Positions 1 through 6,768 of a stretch of 50,360 nt of DNA are shown here, piece after piece; positions within the stretch are counted from its first letter, which is position 1; every line of letters starts with the position of its first letter. A program made the translations under genes and the position numbers. Location: positions 1 to 50,360 of the forward strand of contig CAIVOW010000080.1 in NCBI GenBank assembly GCA_903907665.1, read 5' to 3'. Source of the stretch: an uncultured Actinomycetes bacterium (GTDB lineage Bacteria; Actinomycetota; Actinomycetes; Nanopelagicales; Nanopelagicaceae). The notes under the pieces were generated by a model. It did not search any database, was not told the DNA's origin, and saw only the letters and a program-made list of their open reading frames with translations.

Positions 1-30
1 CCCTTACCTCTCGGGCCCAAAAAGCCTGCT

Positions 31-115
31 GGAGGATTCGCATAGCGGCCGAGTGCGCACGCTTGGAAAGCGTGTAAAGGGCAACCTTTCGAGGGTTCAA
101 ATCCCTCATCCTCCG
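31..115 (+). tRNA. tRNA-Ser (anticodon GGA)
   Basis: The acceptor stem pairs GGAGGAT with ATCCTCC, followed by a G discriminator; CCA is not encoded. The anticodon stem CACGC/GCGTG (58-62 and 70-74) encloses a 7-nt loop with GGA at 65-67, which reads UCC and UCU. A long variable arm (AAAGG/CCTTT around a GCAA loop) marks a class II tRNA, as expected for Ser. The T arm GAGGG-TTCAAAT-CCCTC is complete. Acceptor, D and T arms are nearly identical to the second tRNA-Ser at 1316-1398; only the anticodon and variable arms differ. Confidence 0.95.
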
Positions 116-179
116 CTGCTTTCACTCTCACTGTGGATAACCAATAAGGCCTGTCGGGAGTTTTTGTCATCCTGGCCAC

Positions 180-671
180 ATGACCACATTCAAATCATTC
201 AAATCATTCAAATCTTTCAAAAGCCCGTTCTTTATTCTTTCGCTGATACTTATCAATCTCTTAACCTCTTCGCCTTTTTCTGCAGCTGCGTCTCCACTTA
301 CTAAGTGCAATATCAAATTGGATAACCCTCATTATTCAAAGTCAGTAGAAATTAGAAAAAGCCTCAAGGCGATAAAAGTTAATGCCCGATCTCGGTGCAA
401 TCGGCAGATGACTAACCTTGTATTAACGGTTGAAATTCACAAACTTGGTTTTCTGAGGGATTACAAGGTTGCCAGTAGTGAAATAAGGGTCGAGGGCCCA
501 ATATTTCCGAACACGGTTATCAAGAATCAAGGAACCTACGTGGAGTGTAAAAACTCGAAATCTTCGAAATATTACGGAGAAGCATACGCTTCCGCCTTTA
601 TAAAAGGTGAGCGTGTGAAAACTCTTCATGTTTTGACAGAAAAAACCATCACCGCGAATTGCGGTAATTAG
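180..671 (+). CDS. Small exported protein of unknown function with FKS repeat leader
   Basis: 163 aa, not recognised as any family. The start region contains four in-frame FKS tripeptides (residues 4-15), encoded by a 9-bp tandem repeat. A hydrophobic stretch (about 16-33) and an AAA-S cleavage-like site around 36-38 follow, so this looks like a Sec signal peptide whose positive N-region is built from the repeat lysines. The mature part (about 125 aa) has four Cys (43, 73, 123, 161), could form disulfides, and is rich in Lys, Ser and Thr. No clear Shine-Dalgarno precedes the ATG. The gene lies between two tRNA-Ser genes, followed after 14 bases by another orphan, so it may be accessory. Coding status is likely but unproven. 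Confidence 0.6.
   Translation: MTTFKSFKSFKSFKSPFFILSLILINLLTSSPFSAAASPLTKCNIKLDNPHYSKSVEIRKSLKAIKVNARSRCNRQMTNLVLTVEIHKLGFLRDYKVASSEIRVEGPIFPNTVIKNQGTYVECKNSKSSKYYGEAYASAFIKGERVKTLHVLTEKTITANCGN
188..223 (+). repeat. 9-bp tandem repeat (ATTCAAATC x4), in frame
   Basis: Three exact copies of ATTCAAATC (188-214) are followed by a variant (TTTCAAAAG, 215-223). The period is 9, so gain or loss of a unit adds or removes three residues (FKS) of the signal-peptide N-region without a frameshift. The unit resembles the ATTCRAAGT unit of the longer repeat at 1242-1308. Confidence 0.9.
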
Positions 672-685
672 CGTAGAATTCAGGC

Positions 686-1024
686 ATGAGTTCGAGCGGT
701 GAAAGTGAATTAATAGCTGACCAAAAGTGGGATGACGCTTATTTTTCTCTCATCATAGAACTTCGAACTAAGAATTCTCACCGTTATCTAGAGCAAACCG
801 AACTTTTGCTTCACAAGAAAAGTATTGAGTTAGAAATTAGTGGGTACTCGGTTAAGTACACACTAGACAGAACCGGGTGTTACTTTGATGCGACTAATTC
901 AGACAAGGGAATAGGAAAAGGTGAGTGGAATCGATTCGGTTGGGGTAAAAAGGCAAAAAGAAAAGCCCTGCCTGATTTCTTTGCGAAAACCGAAGCCAAT
1001 ATCTTGATGCCGGAAGAGCTTTAA
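686..1024 (+). CDS. Hypothetical protein, orphan, 112 aa
   Basis: Small, probably soluble protein with no signal peptide or membrane segment and no motif I recognise. The N-terminal half is mixed charged (SELIADQKWDDAYF...), the middle is polar beta-like sequence, and the C-terminal third is basic (GWGKKAKRKAL) before an acidic end. It starts 14 bases after the preceding exported protein, so the two may be co-transcribed. An AT-rich hairpin about 80 bases downstream could end the transcript. It could be an accessory or phage-derived remnant; that is a guess from context only. Confidence 0.55.
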   Translation: MSSSGESELIADQKWDDAYFSLIIELRTKNSHRYLEQTELLLHKKSIELEISGYSVKYTLDRTGCYFDATNSDKGIGKGEWNRFGWGKKAKRKALPDFFAKTEANILMPEEL

Positions 1025-1107
1025 AACTTCTTAGATTTCGACACCTACGAATTTGGTTCATAGGAACTCGTGAATTCCATCAAATCCTCGAGGCCAAATA
1101 AACTCTG

Positions 1108-1125
1108 AAAAAGCCGATGCTTTTT
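1108..1125 (+). terminator. Possible intrinsic terminator hairpin
   Basis: AAAAAGC (1108-1114), loop CGAT and GCTTTTT (1119-1125) form a perfect 7-bp stem ending in a T run, about 85 bases after the stop of the 112-aa orphan. The stem is AT-rich and therefore weak. The rest of 1025-1241 holds no convincing ORF or RNA gene that I can see. Confidence 0.35.
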
Positions 1126-1241
1126 GAGGTAGTAATGCTGAATTGCCTTTTATGACCCGTTTACCTAAAAAAACGGGGAATTACCCAGGTTGAAGAGGGT
1201 AAATTCAACAGTCTCCAGTGCGAAAAATATTTACTCCGCCC

Positions 1242-1308
1242 ATTCGAAGTATTCGAAGTATTCGAAGTATTTGAAGTATTCAAAGTATTCAAAGTATTCA
1301 AAGTATTC
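1242..1308 (+). repeat. 9-bp tandem repeat (ATTCRAAGT x7) abutting tRNA-Ser
   Basis: Seven consecutive 9-mers plus a partial copy: three ATTCGAAGT (1242-1268), one ATTTGAAGT, three ATTCAAAGT (1278-1304), then ATTC. The array ends 7 bases before the 5' end of tRNA-Ser(CGA), so it occupies the place of that gene's core promoter. Each unit junction contains a TATTC(A/G) hexamer that weakly resembles a -10 box. Confidence 0.93.
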
Positions 1309-1315
1309 TTCGACC

Positions 1316-1398
1316 GGAGGATTCGCATAGTGGCCGAGTGCGCGCGTCTCGAACACGCGTAGATGAAAGTCTCGAGGGTTCAAATCCCTCATCCTCCG
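1316..1398 (+). tRNA. tRNA-Ser (anticodon CGA)
   Basis: Acceptor GGAGGAT/ATCCTCC with G discriminator. The anticodon stem CGCGT/ACGCG (1343-1347, 1355-1359) encloses loop CTCGAAC with CGA at 1350-1352, reading UCG. A short class II variable arm (AGA/TCT) follows, then a T arm identical to the first tRNA-Ser. Position 38 of the loop is C rather than the more usual A, but stem pairing and the conserved T33 are intact. Confidence 0.92.
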
Positions 1399-1511
1399 CT
1401 CGTTTTACTCGCTACGGCTGAATCACTCATTGATTTATTCGCTCATTTACCTGGAACCACTGCCTGATGCAGAATCCACAACTCTGGACATCCTCCGCTC
1501 GTTTTACTCGC
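1391..1511 (+). repeat. 22-bp direct repeat reusing tRNA-Ser 3' end
   Basis: A 22-bp word starting with the last eight bases of tRNA-Ser (ATCCTCCG) and running into its downstream flank occurs at 1391-1412 and again at 1490-1511, offset by 99 bp. A further similar word (TCGCTCATTTACCTG / TCGCCCATTTACCTG) follows both. The stretch 1399-1621 otherwise has no supported gene. It looks like a local duplication/deletion scar or a vestigial attachment site. Confidence 0.8.
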
Positions 1512-1621
1512 CCATTTACCTGTGAAGTGTTTGGTTATTCGCGTAACTGTAACTCCAGAACGCAATCGTAAAATCGCACAAAGTGCGCTGGACTAAGTTA
1601 ATCGGGTATCGTTGGCAGGTT

Positions 1622-3793
1622 ATGTCGAGCCCATCCTTTGCCGAAGAGTTACGCAGTCGCGACGATAAATCGCTAGCTGAGCTCTTTGCAGCGCGCCCAG
1701 ATTTACTCTCCCCTGTTCCTTCAGATCTTTCCGCTCTTGCTGCTCGTGCAAATTCGACACCCAGTTTGCAGCGCGCCAGAGATAACCTCACACAATGGCA
1801 ATTTGATGTGTTGACCGCCATGACAATTTTGGAAGAACCTTTTAGCCAAATTGAAGTACTACAACTCGTAGGCAAAGAAGCGCTCAAGACTTTGGAACTG
1901 CTCTGGACTCGCGGATTTATCTATAAAGACTCTGAGAAGTATCGGATACCTTCAAGTGTTAGGTCAGTACTAGGAGAATTTCCAGCAGGGCTTGGGCCAA
2001 TCGCTACAACCAAGATTAATCTCAAGGAATTAAAGAACGCCCCAGAAGGTGCAGTTCAATTACTTGAGCGCATGGCATGGGGACCACCGCGTGGCCAAGT
2101 TGCTGATGTAAAGAAAGCCAATGCAAACATTAAATGGTTACTGGACAATAAATTTCTTGTGGCAGTAGATTCACAAAATGTTTTGATGCCGCGCGAAGTT
2201 GGGCTTCATCTTCGCGGTGGGAAAATATTTAAAGAGCTCATTCCAAATAAACCAACGCTAGTAGGACTTAAGCGAGGCCAAAAAAGCGTAGACCAGGCAG
2301 CGATTGCAAATATTTCTACCTTTATCAGGTGGGCCGAAGAGCTTGCTCATAACTGGTCTGATGAACCACCTACCGCCCTGCGCTCTGGTGGGCTTGGAGT
2401 TCGCGACTTGAAGGCGACCTCTGAACATTTAGGAGTAAGCGAAGATTGTGCGGCCTTTGTCGCCGAGATTCTCTACTTAGCAGGACTAATAGTGATCGAT
2501 ACCGACGATCAAATACTGCCAACTGCGGCATTTGATGCTTGGCTCAGCCGTGAGCCGGAAGAGCGCTGGCATAACCTCGTAACTTTGTGGTTACAAACAT
2601 CCCGGGTCGCAGGGCTTATCGGAAAAGCTGATGGCAAAAACGTTGCCGCACTTGGACCAGAATTAGATCGCTCAATAATTGCGCCACTTAAAAAAATTAC
2701 GCTCAATGTTTTGCAAGAAAATCTTGAACTAGATCCTGACGCTGACTCACTTGCAACATTGATCACGTGGTTGACCCCAACTCGCTCTAATCGTGAATAT
2801 ATTCAATGGATATTGCGTGAAGCAGAATGGCTTGGAATAACCGGACAAGGCGCACTTTCTTCGTTTGGCAAAGCGCTACTAGCCGACGATGAACTGAGTG
2901 AACAAAAACTTGGAGTTAAGGCTGCGCTTCCATCGCCGGTCGATCACATTCTTATTCAGGCTGATAACAGCGCCGTTGCCCCTGGTCCACTGACTGTTGA
3001 GTTAGCTAATGCAATTGGAACAATTGCCGATATCGAAAGTCGTGGTGGTGCAACTGTTTATAGATTTAGTGAAGGCTCGATAAGGCGCGGACTTGATCAT
3101 GGCCAAACAGGTGATCAAATAAAAGATTTCCTTAAAAAAGTTTCAAAAACCCCTGTCCCGCAACCACTTGAGTATCTGATTAATGATGTCTCAAAACGCC
3201 ATGGACGACTGCGGGTAGGAGTAGGTAGGGCCTATATTCGATGTGAAGATGAAGGACTTATCCAACAAATCGTGCATGATAAAAAGCTTGAAGATATCCA
3301 TATTCGCAAACTTGCGCCACAGGTTTTAATTTCTGATACCGATCTTCACGATTTAGTAAATGCGCTTCGCGATGCAGGTTATTTACCCGCTATTGAAAAT
3401 GAAACTGGAATCCTTGTTTCAGCTCCAGCAATTCGCCGTGCTAAGTCACGACCAAAACCTCCTCGAGTTATTGGAGACCCTACTTCTCCAACACCAGCAC
3501 TCATTACAGCTGCAGTTAAAGCCCTTAGAGCTGGAGATAAGGCAACGTCCAATAAACCGCGAACAGTTCCCCGTACTACCGCTAATGAAACTCTGGACAT
3601 CCTTAATCAATATATTGAGGAGCAAGCCAGCCTCACTATTGGTTATGCCGACAACAACGGCGGGGTGACCCAAAAGTTGATAGACCCAATCTCCATCTCG
3701 CTGGGAACACTCGTTGCACGTGATCACGGCACCGGAGAGATTGCGTACTTCAGAATCCCGCGTATTACTGGCGTCGCGCCAGCGGCGAAATAG
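1622..3793 (+). CDS. Helicase-associated protein (helicase C-3 / XPB N-terminal-like)
   Basis: About 723 aa. I recognise the overall look of the actinobacterial 'helicase-associated / helicase conserved C-terminal' proteins usually encoded beside the XPB helicase, as here two genes downstream. The N-terminus (SSPSFAEELRSRDDKSLAELFAARPDLL) is the typical beginning; winged-helix-like segments follow, then a C-terminal part with KPPRVIGDP and a WYL-like segment near the end (IGYADNNGG, ISLGTLVARDH). There is no Walker A motif, so it is unlikely to be an ATPase by itself. An earlier in-frame ATG at 1583 would add 13 residues, but the family-like sequence starts at 1622. The role, probably in DNA repair with XPB, is inferred from synteny. 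Confidence 0.85.
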   Translation: MSSPSFAEELRSRDDKSLAELFAARPDLLSPVPSDLSALAARANSTPSLQRARDNLTQWQFDVLTAMTILEEPFSQIEVLQLVGKEALKTLELLWTRGFIYKDSEKYRIPSSVRSVLGEFPAGLGPIATTKINLKELKNAPEGAVQLLERMAWGPPRGQVADVKKANANIKWLLDNKFLVAVDSQNVLMPREVGLHLRGGKIFKELIPNKPTLVGLKRGQKSVDQAAIANISTFIRWAEELAHNWSDEPPTALRSGGLGVRDLKATSEHLGVSEDCAAFVAEILYLAGLIVIDTDDQILPTAAFDAWLSREPEERWHNLVTLWLQTSRVAGLIGKADGKNVAALGPELDRSIIAPLKKITLNVLQENLELDPDADSLATLITWLTPTRSNREYIQWILREAEWLGITGQGALSSFGKALLADDELSEQKLGVKAALPSPVDHILIQADNSAVAPGPLTVELANAIGTIADIESRGGATVYRFSEGSIRRGLDHGQTGDQIKDFLKKVSKTPVPQPLEYLINDVSKRHGRLRVGVGRAYIRCEDEGLIQQIVHDKKLEDIHIRKLAPQVLISDTDLHDLVNALRDAGYLPAIENETGILVSAPAIRRAKSRPKPPRVIGDPTSPTPALITAAVKALRAGDKATSNKPRTVPRTTANETLDILNQYIEEQASLTIGYADNNGGVTQKLIDPISISLGTLVARDHGTGEIAYFRIPRITGVAPAAK

Positions 3794-3807
3794 GGCAGAC
3801 TTAACCC

Positions 3808-4884
3808 ATGACATTTCTAGCTGAACTCCAGGAACTAGTTGAATGCCAATCTCCTACCGAAGATCTAGATTCGTGTGTTCAAGTCATAAATCTTGCGACA
3901 GAAATTGTTAATAAAAATCTTTCAACACCGGCCAAGATCATGACCGAACAGGGCCGCCCAGTCTTGTGGTGGGGAAGTGAAAATCCAAAGGTTGTTTTGC
4001 TAACGCACCTAGATACCGTATGGCCGAAAGATAGCTATCTCCCCCTTTGGAAAATTGATGGCGATAAAGTTTTTGGGCCTGGAACTTTTGATATGAAAGC
4101 TGGTTTCTTACAAGCTGTTTATGCGCTGAAAAATATTGATGGCGCTGACAAAAGTGTTGCACTGATTGCCACTACCGATGAAGAGGTTGGAAGTCAGACT
4201 TCGCGTTCCCTGATTGAGCGAGTGTCAAAGAGCGCTGCTGCTGTACTTGTCTTTGAAGCATCCCTAGATGGCAAAGTAAAAACTGGCCGTAAAGGTACAT
4301 CGATGTATCACATCACCGTGCACGGACGAGCTTCTCATGCCGGGCTTGATCCAGAAAAAGGAATAAACGCCTCAGTTGAAATTGCACATGTAGTGCTCCA
4401 AATGACGGGGCTAGAAAATAAGGAATTTGGAACAACAGTTGTCCCGACCACGCTGCACTCGGGAACCGTGACAAACACAGTTCCAGCTCTTGCGGGTTTA
4501 GATATTGATGCTCGTTCATTCACTATGGCAGAACTTCAGCGAATTGATGCAGCCATAAAATCACTCTCTCCCAAGCATCCAGAGGCTCGCATAGAAGTGA
4601 CAGGTGGAATAAATCGACCGCCTTTAGAGTTACAGTCAACAGCAGTTTTATATGAAAAGTTAGAAAAAGTTGCAAAAGAAATTGGGATGGCACCTATTGG
4701 CTGCGCCGCAGTCGGAGGCGCCAGTGATGGCAATTTAGCCGCAGCGACAGGCGTTGAAGTCCTAGATGGACTTGGCGCAGTTGGAGATGGAGCACACGCT
4801 CCACACGAACACATATTGGCCTCTTCAATCCCAGCACGAATCCAATTAACCGAGAGCTTTATTAAGGAACTTATCCGTGACTGA
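3808..4884 (+). CDS. M20 family metallopeptidase (carboxypeptidase G2-like)
   Basis: 358 aa, normal for M20A/CPG2-type exo- or deacylating peptidases, which use two zinc ions to cleave a C-terminal or N-acyl amide bond. Visible metal and catalytic residues: H67 and D69 in THLDTVWP, D95 in GTFDMKAG, the catalytic pair E125-E126 in TTDEEVG, E150, and a His-rich end AHAPHEH (330-335). A dimerisation-type insert lies between about 165 and 280. There is no signal peptide, so it is probably cytosolic. It starts 14 bases after the helicase-associated gene and its end overlaps the XPB start by 8 bases, so the three are likely co-transcribed. The substrate cannot be told from sequence; N-acyl amino acid or a Glu-containing peptide is plausible. 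Confidence 0.88.
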   Translation: MTFLAELQELVECQSPTEDLDSCVQVINLATEIVNKNLSTPAKIMTEQGRPVLWWGSENPKVVLLTHLDTVWPKDSYLPLWKIDGDKVFGPGTFDMKAGFLQAVYALKNIDGADKSVALIATTDEEVGSQTSRSLIERVSKSAAAVLVFEASLDGKVKTGRKGTSMYHITVHGRASHAGLDPEKGINASVEIAHVVLQMTGLENKEFGTTVVPTTLHSGTVTNTVPALAGLDIDARSFTMAELQRIDAAIKSLSPKHPEARIEVTGGINRPPLELQSTAVLYEKLEKVAKEIGMAPIGCAAVGGASDGNLAAATGVEVLDGLGAVGDGAHAPHEHILASSIPARIQLTESFIKELIRD

Positions 4885-6517
4885 TGGACCTCTGATTGTT
4901 CAGAGCGATAAAACACTTCTTCTTGATATTGATCATCCGCTCTCCGATGATTGTCGCCGAGAAATTGCACCTTTCGCTGAGTTAGAAAAATCTCCAGAGC
5001 ATATTCATACCTATCGACTTACCTCCCTTGGGTTGTGGAATGCACGAGCTGCCGGACATGATGCAGAAGCCGTAATTGATACTCTTCTTAAGTACTCTCG
5101 ATTTGCGGTCCCACATGCGCTTCTCGTTGATGTCGCAGAGACAATGTCGAGGTATGGGCGCCTTCGCCTTGAAGCCCATCCTGTTCATGGTTTGGTTTTG
5201 GTTTCAAATGATCCTGCAGTTCTCAAAGAAGTAACCCGCGGCAAAAAGATTGCGCCGATGCTTGGGCTGCCTCTCGATGAAGAAACCATTGTTGTTCATC
5301 CAGGACAGCGCGGCTTTCTCAAGCAGGCGCTACTTAAACTTGGTTGGCCAGCTGAAGACTTTGCTGGATATGTTGATGGCGAAGCACACGAGATTTCACT
5401 TAATCAAGATGGTTGGTCGATTCGCAAATATCAAGAGCTAGCTGCTGAAGGGTTTTGGCATGGCGGCTCTGGTGTAGTTGTGCTTCCATGTGGCGCAGGT
5501 AAAACAATTGTTGGAGCTGCAGCAATGGCGCTAGCTAAAGCTACAACTCTAATTTTGGTGACAAATACTGTTGCTGCGCGGCAGTGGCGAGATGAACTAT
5601 TGAAGCGAACTTCCTTGCATGAAGATGAAATAGGCGAATATTCAGGCGCGAAAAAAGAAATTCGGCCAGTCACGATTGCGACTTATCAAGTGATGACAAC
5701 TCGCAAACAAGGAATTTATGCTCACCTTGATCTCTTTGATGCGATTGACTGGGGACTAATTATTTATGATGAAGTACATCTTCTTCCGGCCCCAATTTTT
5801 CGTTTTACAGCAGACATTCAATCGCGTCGCAGACTTGGCTTAACTGCAACTCTCGTTCGTGAAGATGGTATGGAAGGTGAAGTCTTCTCTCTTATCGGAC
5901 CAAAACGCTATGACGTACCTTGGCGAGAAATTGAATCTCAGGGCTACATTGCACCAGCAGATTGCGTAGAAGTTCGCATTAATCTGACAGAAGCTGAGCG
6001 GATGAGCTATGCAACTGCTGAACAAGAAGATCGATATCGCTTCTGCTCAACCACCCTCACAAAGCACAACGTTGCCGTAGCACTTGCAAAGAAGCACGCA
6101 AATGATCAAGTTCTTGTTATCGGTCAATATTTAGATCAACTAGATGCGCTAGGTGTAAGTCTTGGTGCCCCCGTTATCAAAGGCGAGACACCAGTCAAAG
6201 AACGTGAACGCTTATTTGATCTTTATCGCAAAGGTGAAATCAAATGTCTCGTTGTGTCAAAGGTTGCTAACTTCTCGATTGATCTTCCTGATGCAACTAT
6301 TGCAATTCAGGTATCTGGAACTTTTGGTTCACGCCAAGAAGAAGCTCAGCGCCTAGGTCGCATTCTGCGCCCGAAAGCAGATGGTCGAAGTGCGCGCTTT
6401 TATTCATTGGTTGCACGCGATACGGTCGATCAAGATTTCGCTCAGAATCGTCAACGCTTTCTTGCCGAGCAGGGTTACGCCTACCGGATTATTGACGCTG
6501 ACGAAGTGCTTTCTTAA
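4877..6517 (+). CDS. XPB-family superfamily 2 DNA repair helicase
   Basis: 546 aa, with a GTG start overlapping the preceding CDS. The N-terminal damage-recognition-like region (1-170) is followed by helicase domain 1 with a Q-motif area (IRKYQELAAEGFW), Walker A CGAGKT (205-210), the Walker B DEVH box (298-301) and GLTATLVRED (motif III plus the RED motif typical of XPB). Helicase domain 2 carries FSIDLPDATIAIQVSG and the arginine-finger motif VI EEAQRLGRILRP. Bacterial XPBs are 3'-5' DNA helicases thought to act in repair. Pairing with the helicase-associated gene is an actinobacterial trait; here an M20 gene sits between them. Confidence 0.95.
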   Translation: MTDGPLIVQSDKTLLLDIDHPLSDDCRREIAPFAELEKSPEHIHTYRLTSLGLWNARAAGHDAEAVIDTLLKYSRFAVPHALLVDVAETMSRYGRLRLEAHPVHGLVLVSNDPAVLKEVTRGKKIAPMLGLPLDEETIVVHPGQRGFLKQALLKLGWPAEDFAGYVDGEAHEISLNQDGWSIRKYQELAAEGFWHGGSGVVVLPCGAGKTIVGAAAMALAKATTLILVTNTVAARQWRDELLKRTSLHEDEIGEYSGAKKEIRPVTIATYQVMTTRKQGIYAHLDLFDAIDWGLIIYDEVHLLPAPIFRFTADIQSRRRLGLTATLVREDGMEGEVFSLIGPKRYDVPWREIESQGYIAPADCVEVRINLTEAERMSYATAEQEDRYRFCSTTLTKHNVAVALAKKHANDQVLVIGQYLDQLDALGVSLGAPVIKGETPVKERERLFDLYRKGEIKCLVVSKVANFSIDLPDATIAIQVSGTFGSRQEEAQRLGRILRPKADGRSARFYSLVARDTVDQDFAQNRQRFLAEQGYAYRIIDADEVLS

Positions 6518-6743
6518 ACCGCTCCGGATCTACTTTCCAGAAATCATGTGGTTGGCCATTGATATAGGTGACCGGTACCTGCTCGCCAAATGCACGCTCT
6601 AATTGCGGATCTGCGTCAATCAAAATAACCTCAATCTCGAAGGGTTCTTCATCCCTTAACTCTTTCTGCAGCTTTTCTAAGGTTTCTAAGGCAATATCGC
6701 ACAGGTGGCACCCGCTGCGAGAATAGAGGTCGACCTTGGTCAT
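6489..6743 (-). CDS. Glutaredoxin-like thiol-disulfide protein
   Basis: 84 aa, with the thioredoxin-fold pattern of the glutaredoxin/DUF836 group: TKVDLYSRSGCHLC places the redox CxxC at C12-C15, and VPVTY supplies the cis-proline (P57) opposite it. Probably a small cytosolic redox carrier; its partner is unknown. Its 3' end overlaps the 3' end of the XPB gene tail to tail by 29 bases, and its start abuts or overlaps the divergent exported protease gene. Confidence 0.85.
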   Translation of the reverse strand: MTKVDLYSRSGCHLCDIALETLEKLQKELRDEEPFEIEVILIDADPQLERAFGEQVPVTYINGQPHDFWKVDPERFKKALRQRQ

Positions 6744-6768
6744 GCTGAAAGCCTATAAGATTTTGGGC

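Noticed and set aside
53..304. Plus-strand ORF overlapping the first tRNA-Ser
   Set aside because: It starts inside the tRNA and runs through the 9-bp repeat in another frame; no protein-like features. The 163-aa frame with a signal peptide is the better reading.
1025..1241. Possible small gene or RNA in the gap between the orphan gene and the 9-bp repeat
   Set aside because: Apart from the weak hairpin at 1108-1125 there is no ORF with a ribosome site and no RNA fold I can name.
188..1308. The two 9-bp repeats as a CRISPR array
   Set aside because: Units are 9 bp in direct tandem with no spacers, and no cas gene is present; they are simple tandem repeats.
4536..4970. 144-aa minus-strand ORF spanning the M20/XPB junction
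   Set aside because: Crosses two well-supported genes on the other strand; no motif or start signal.
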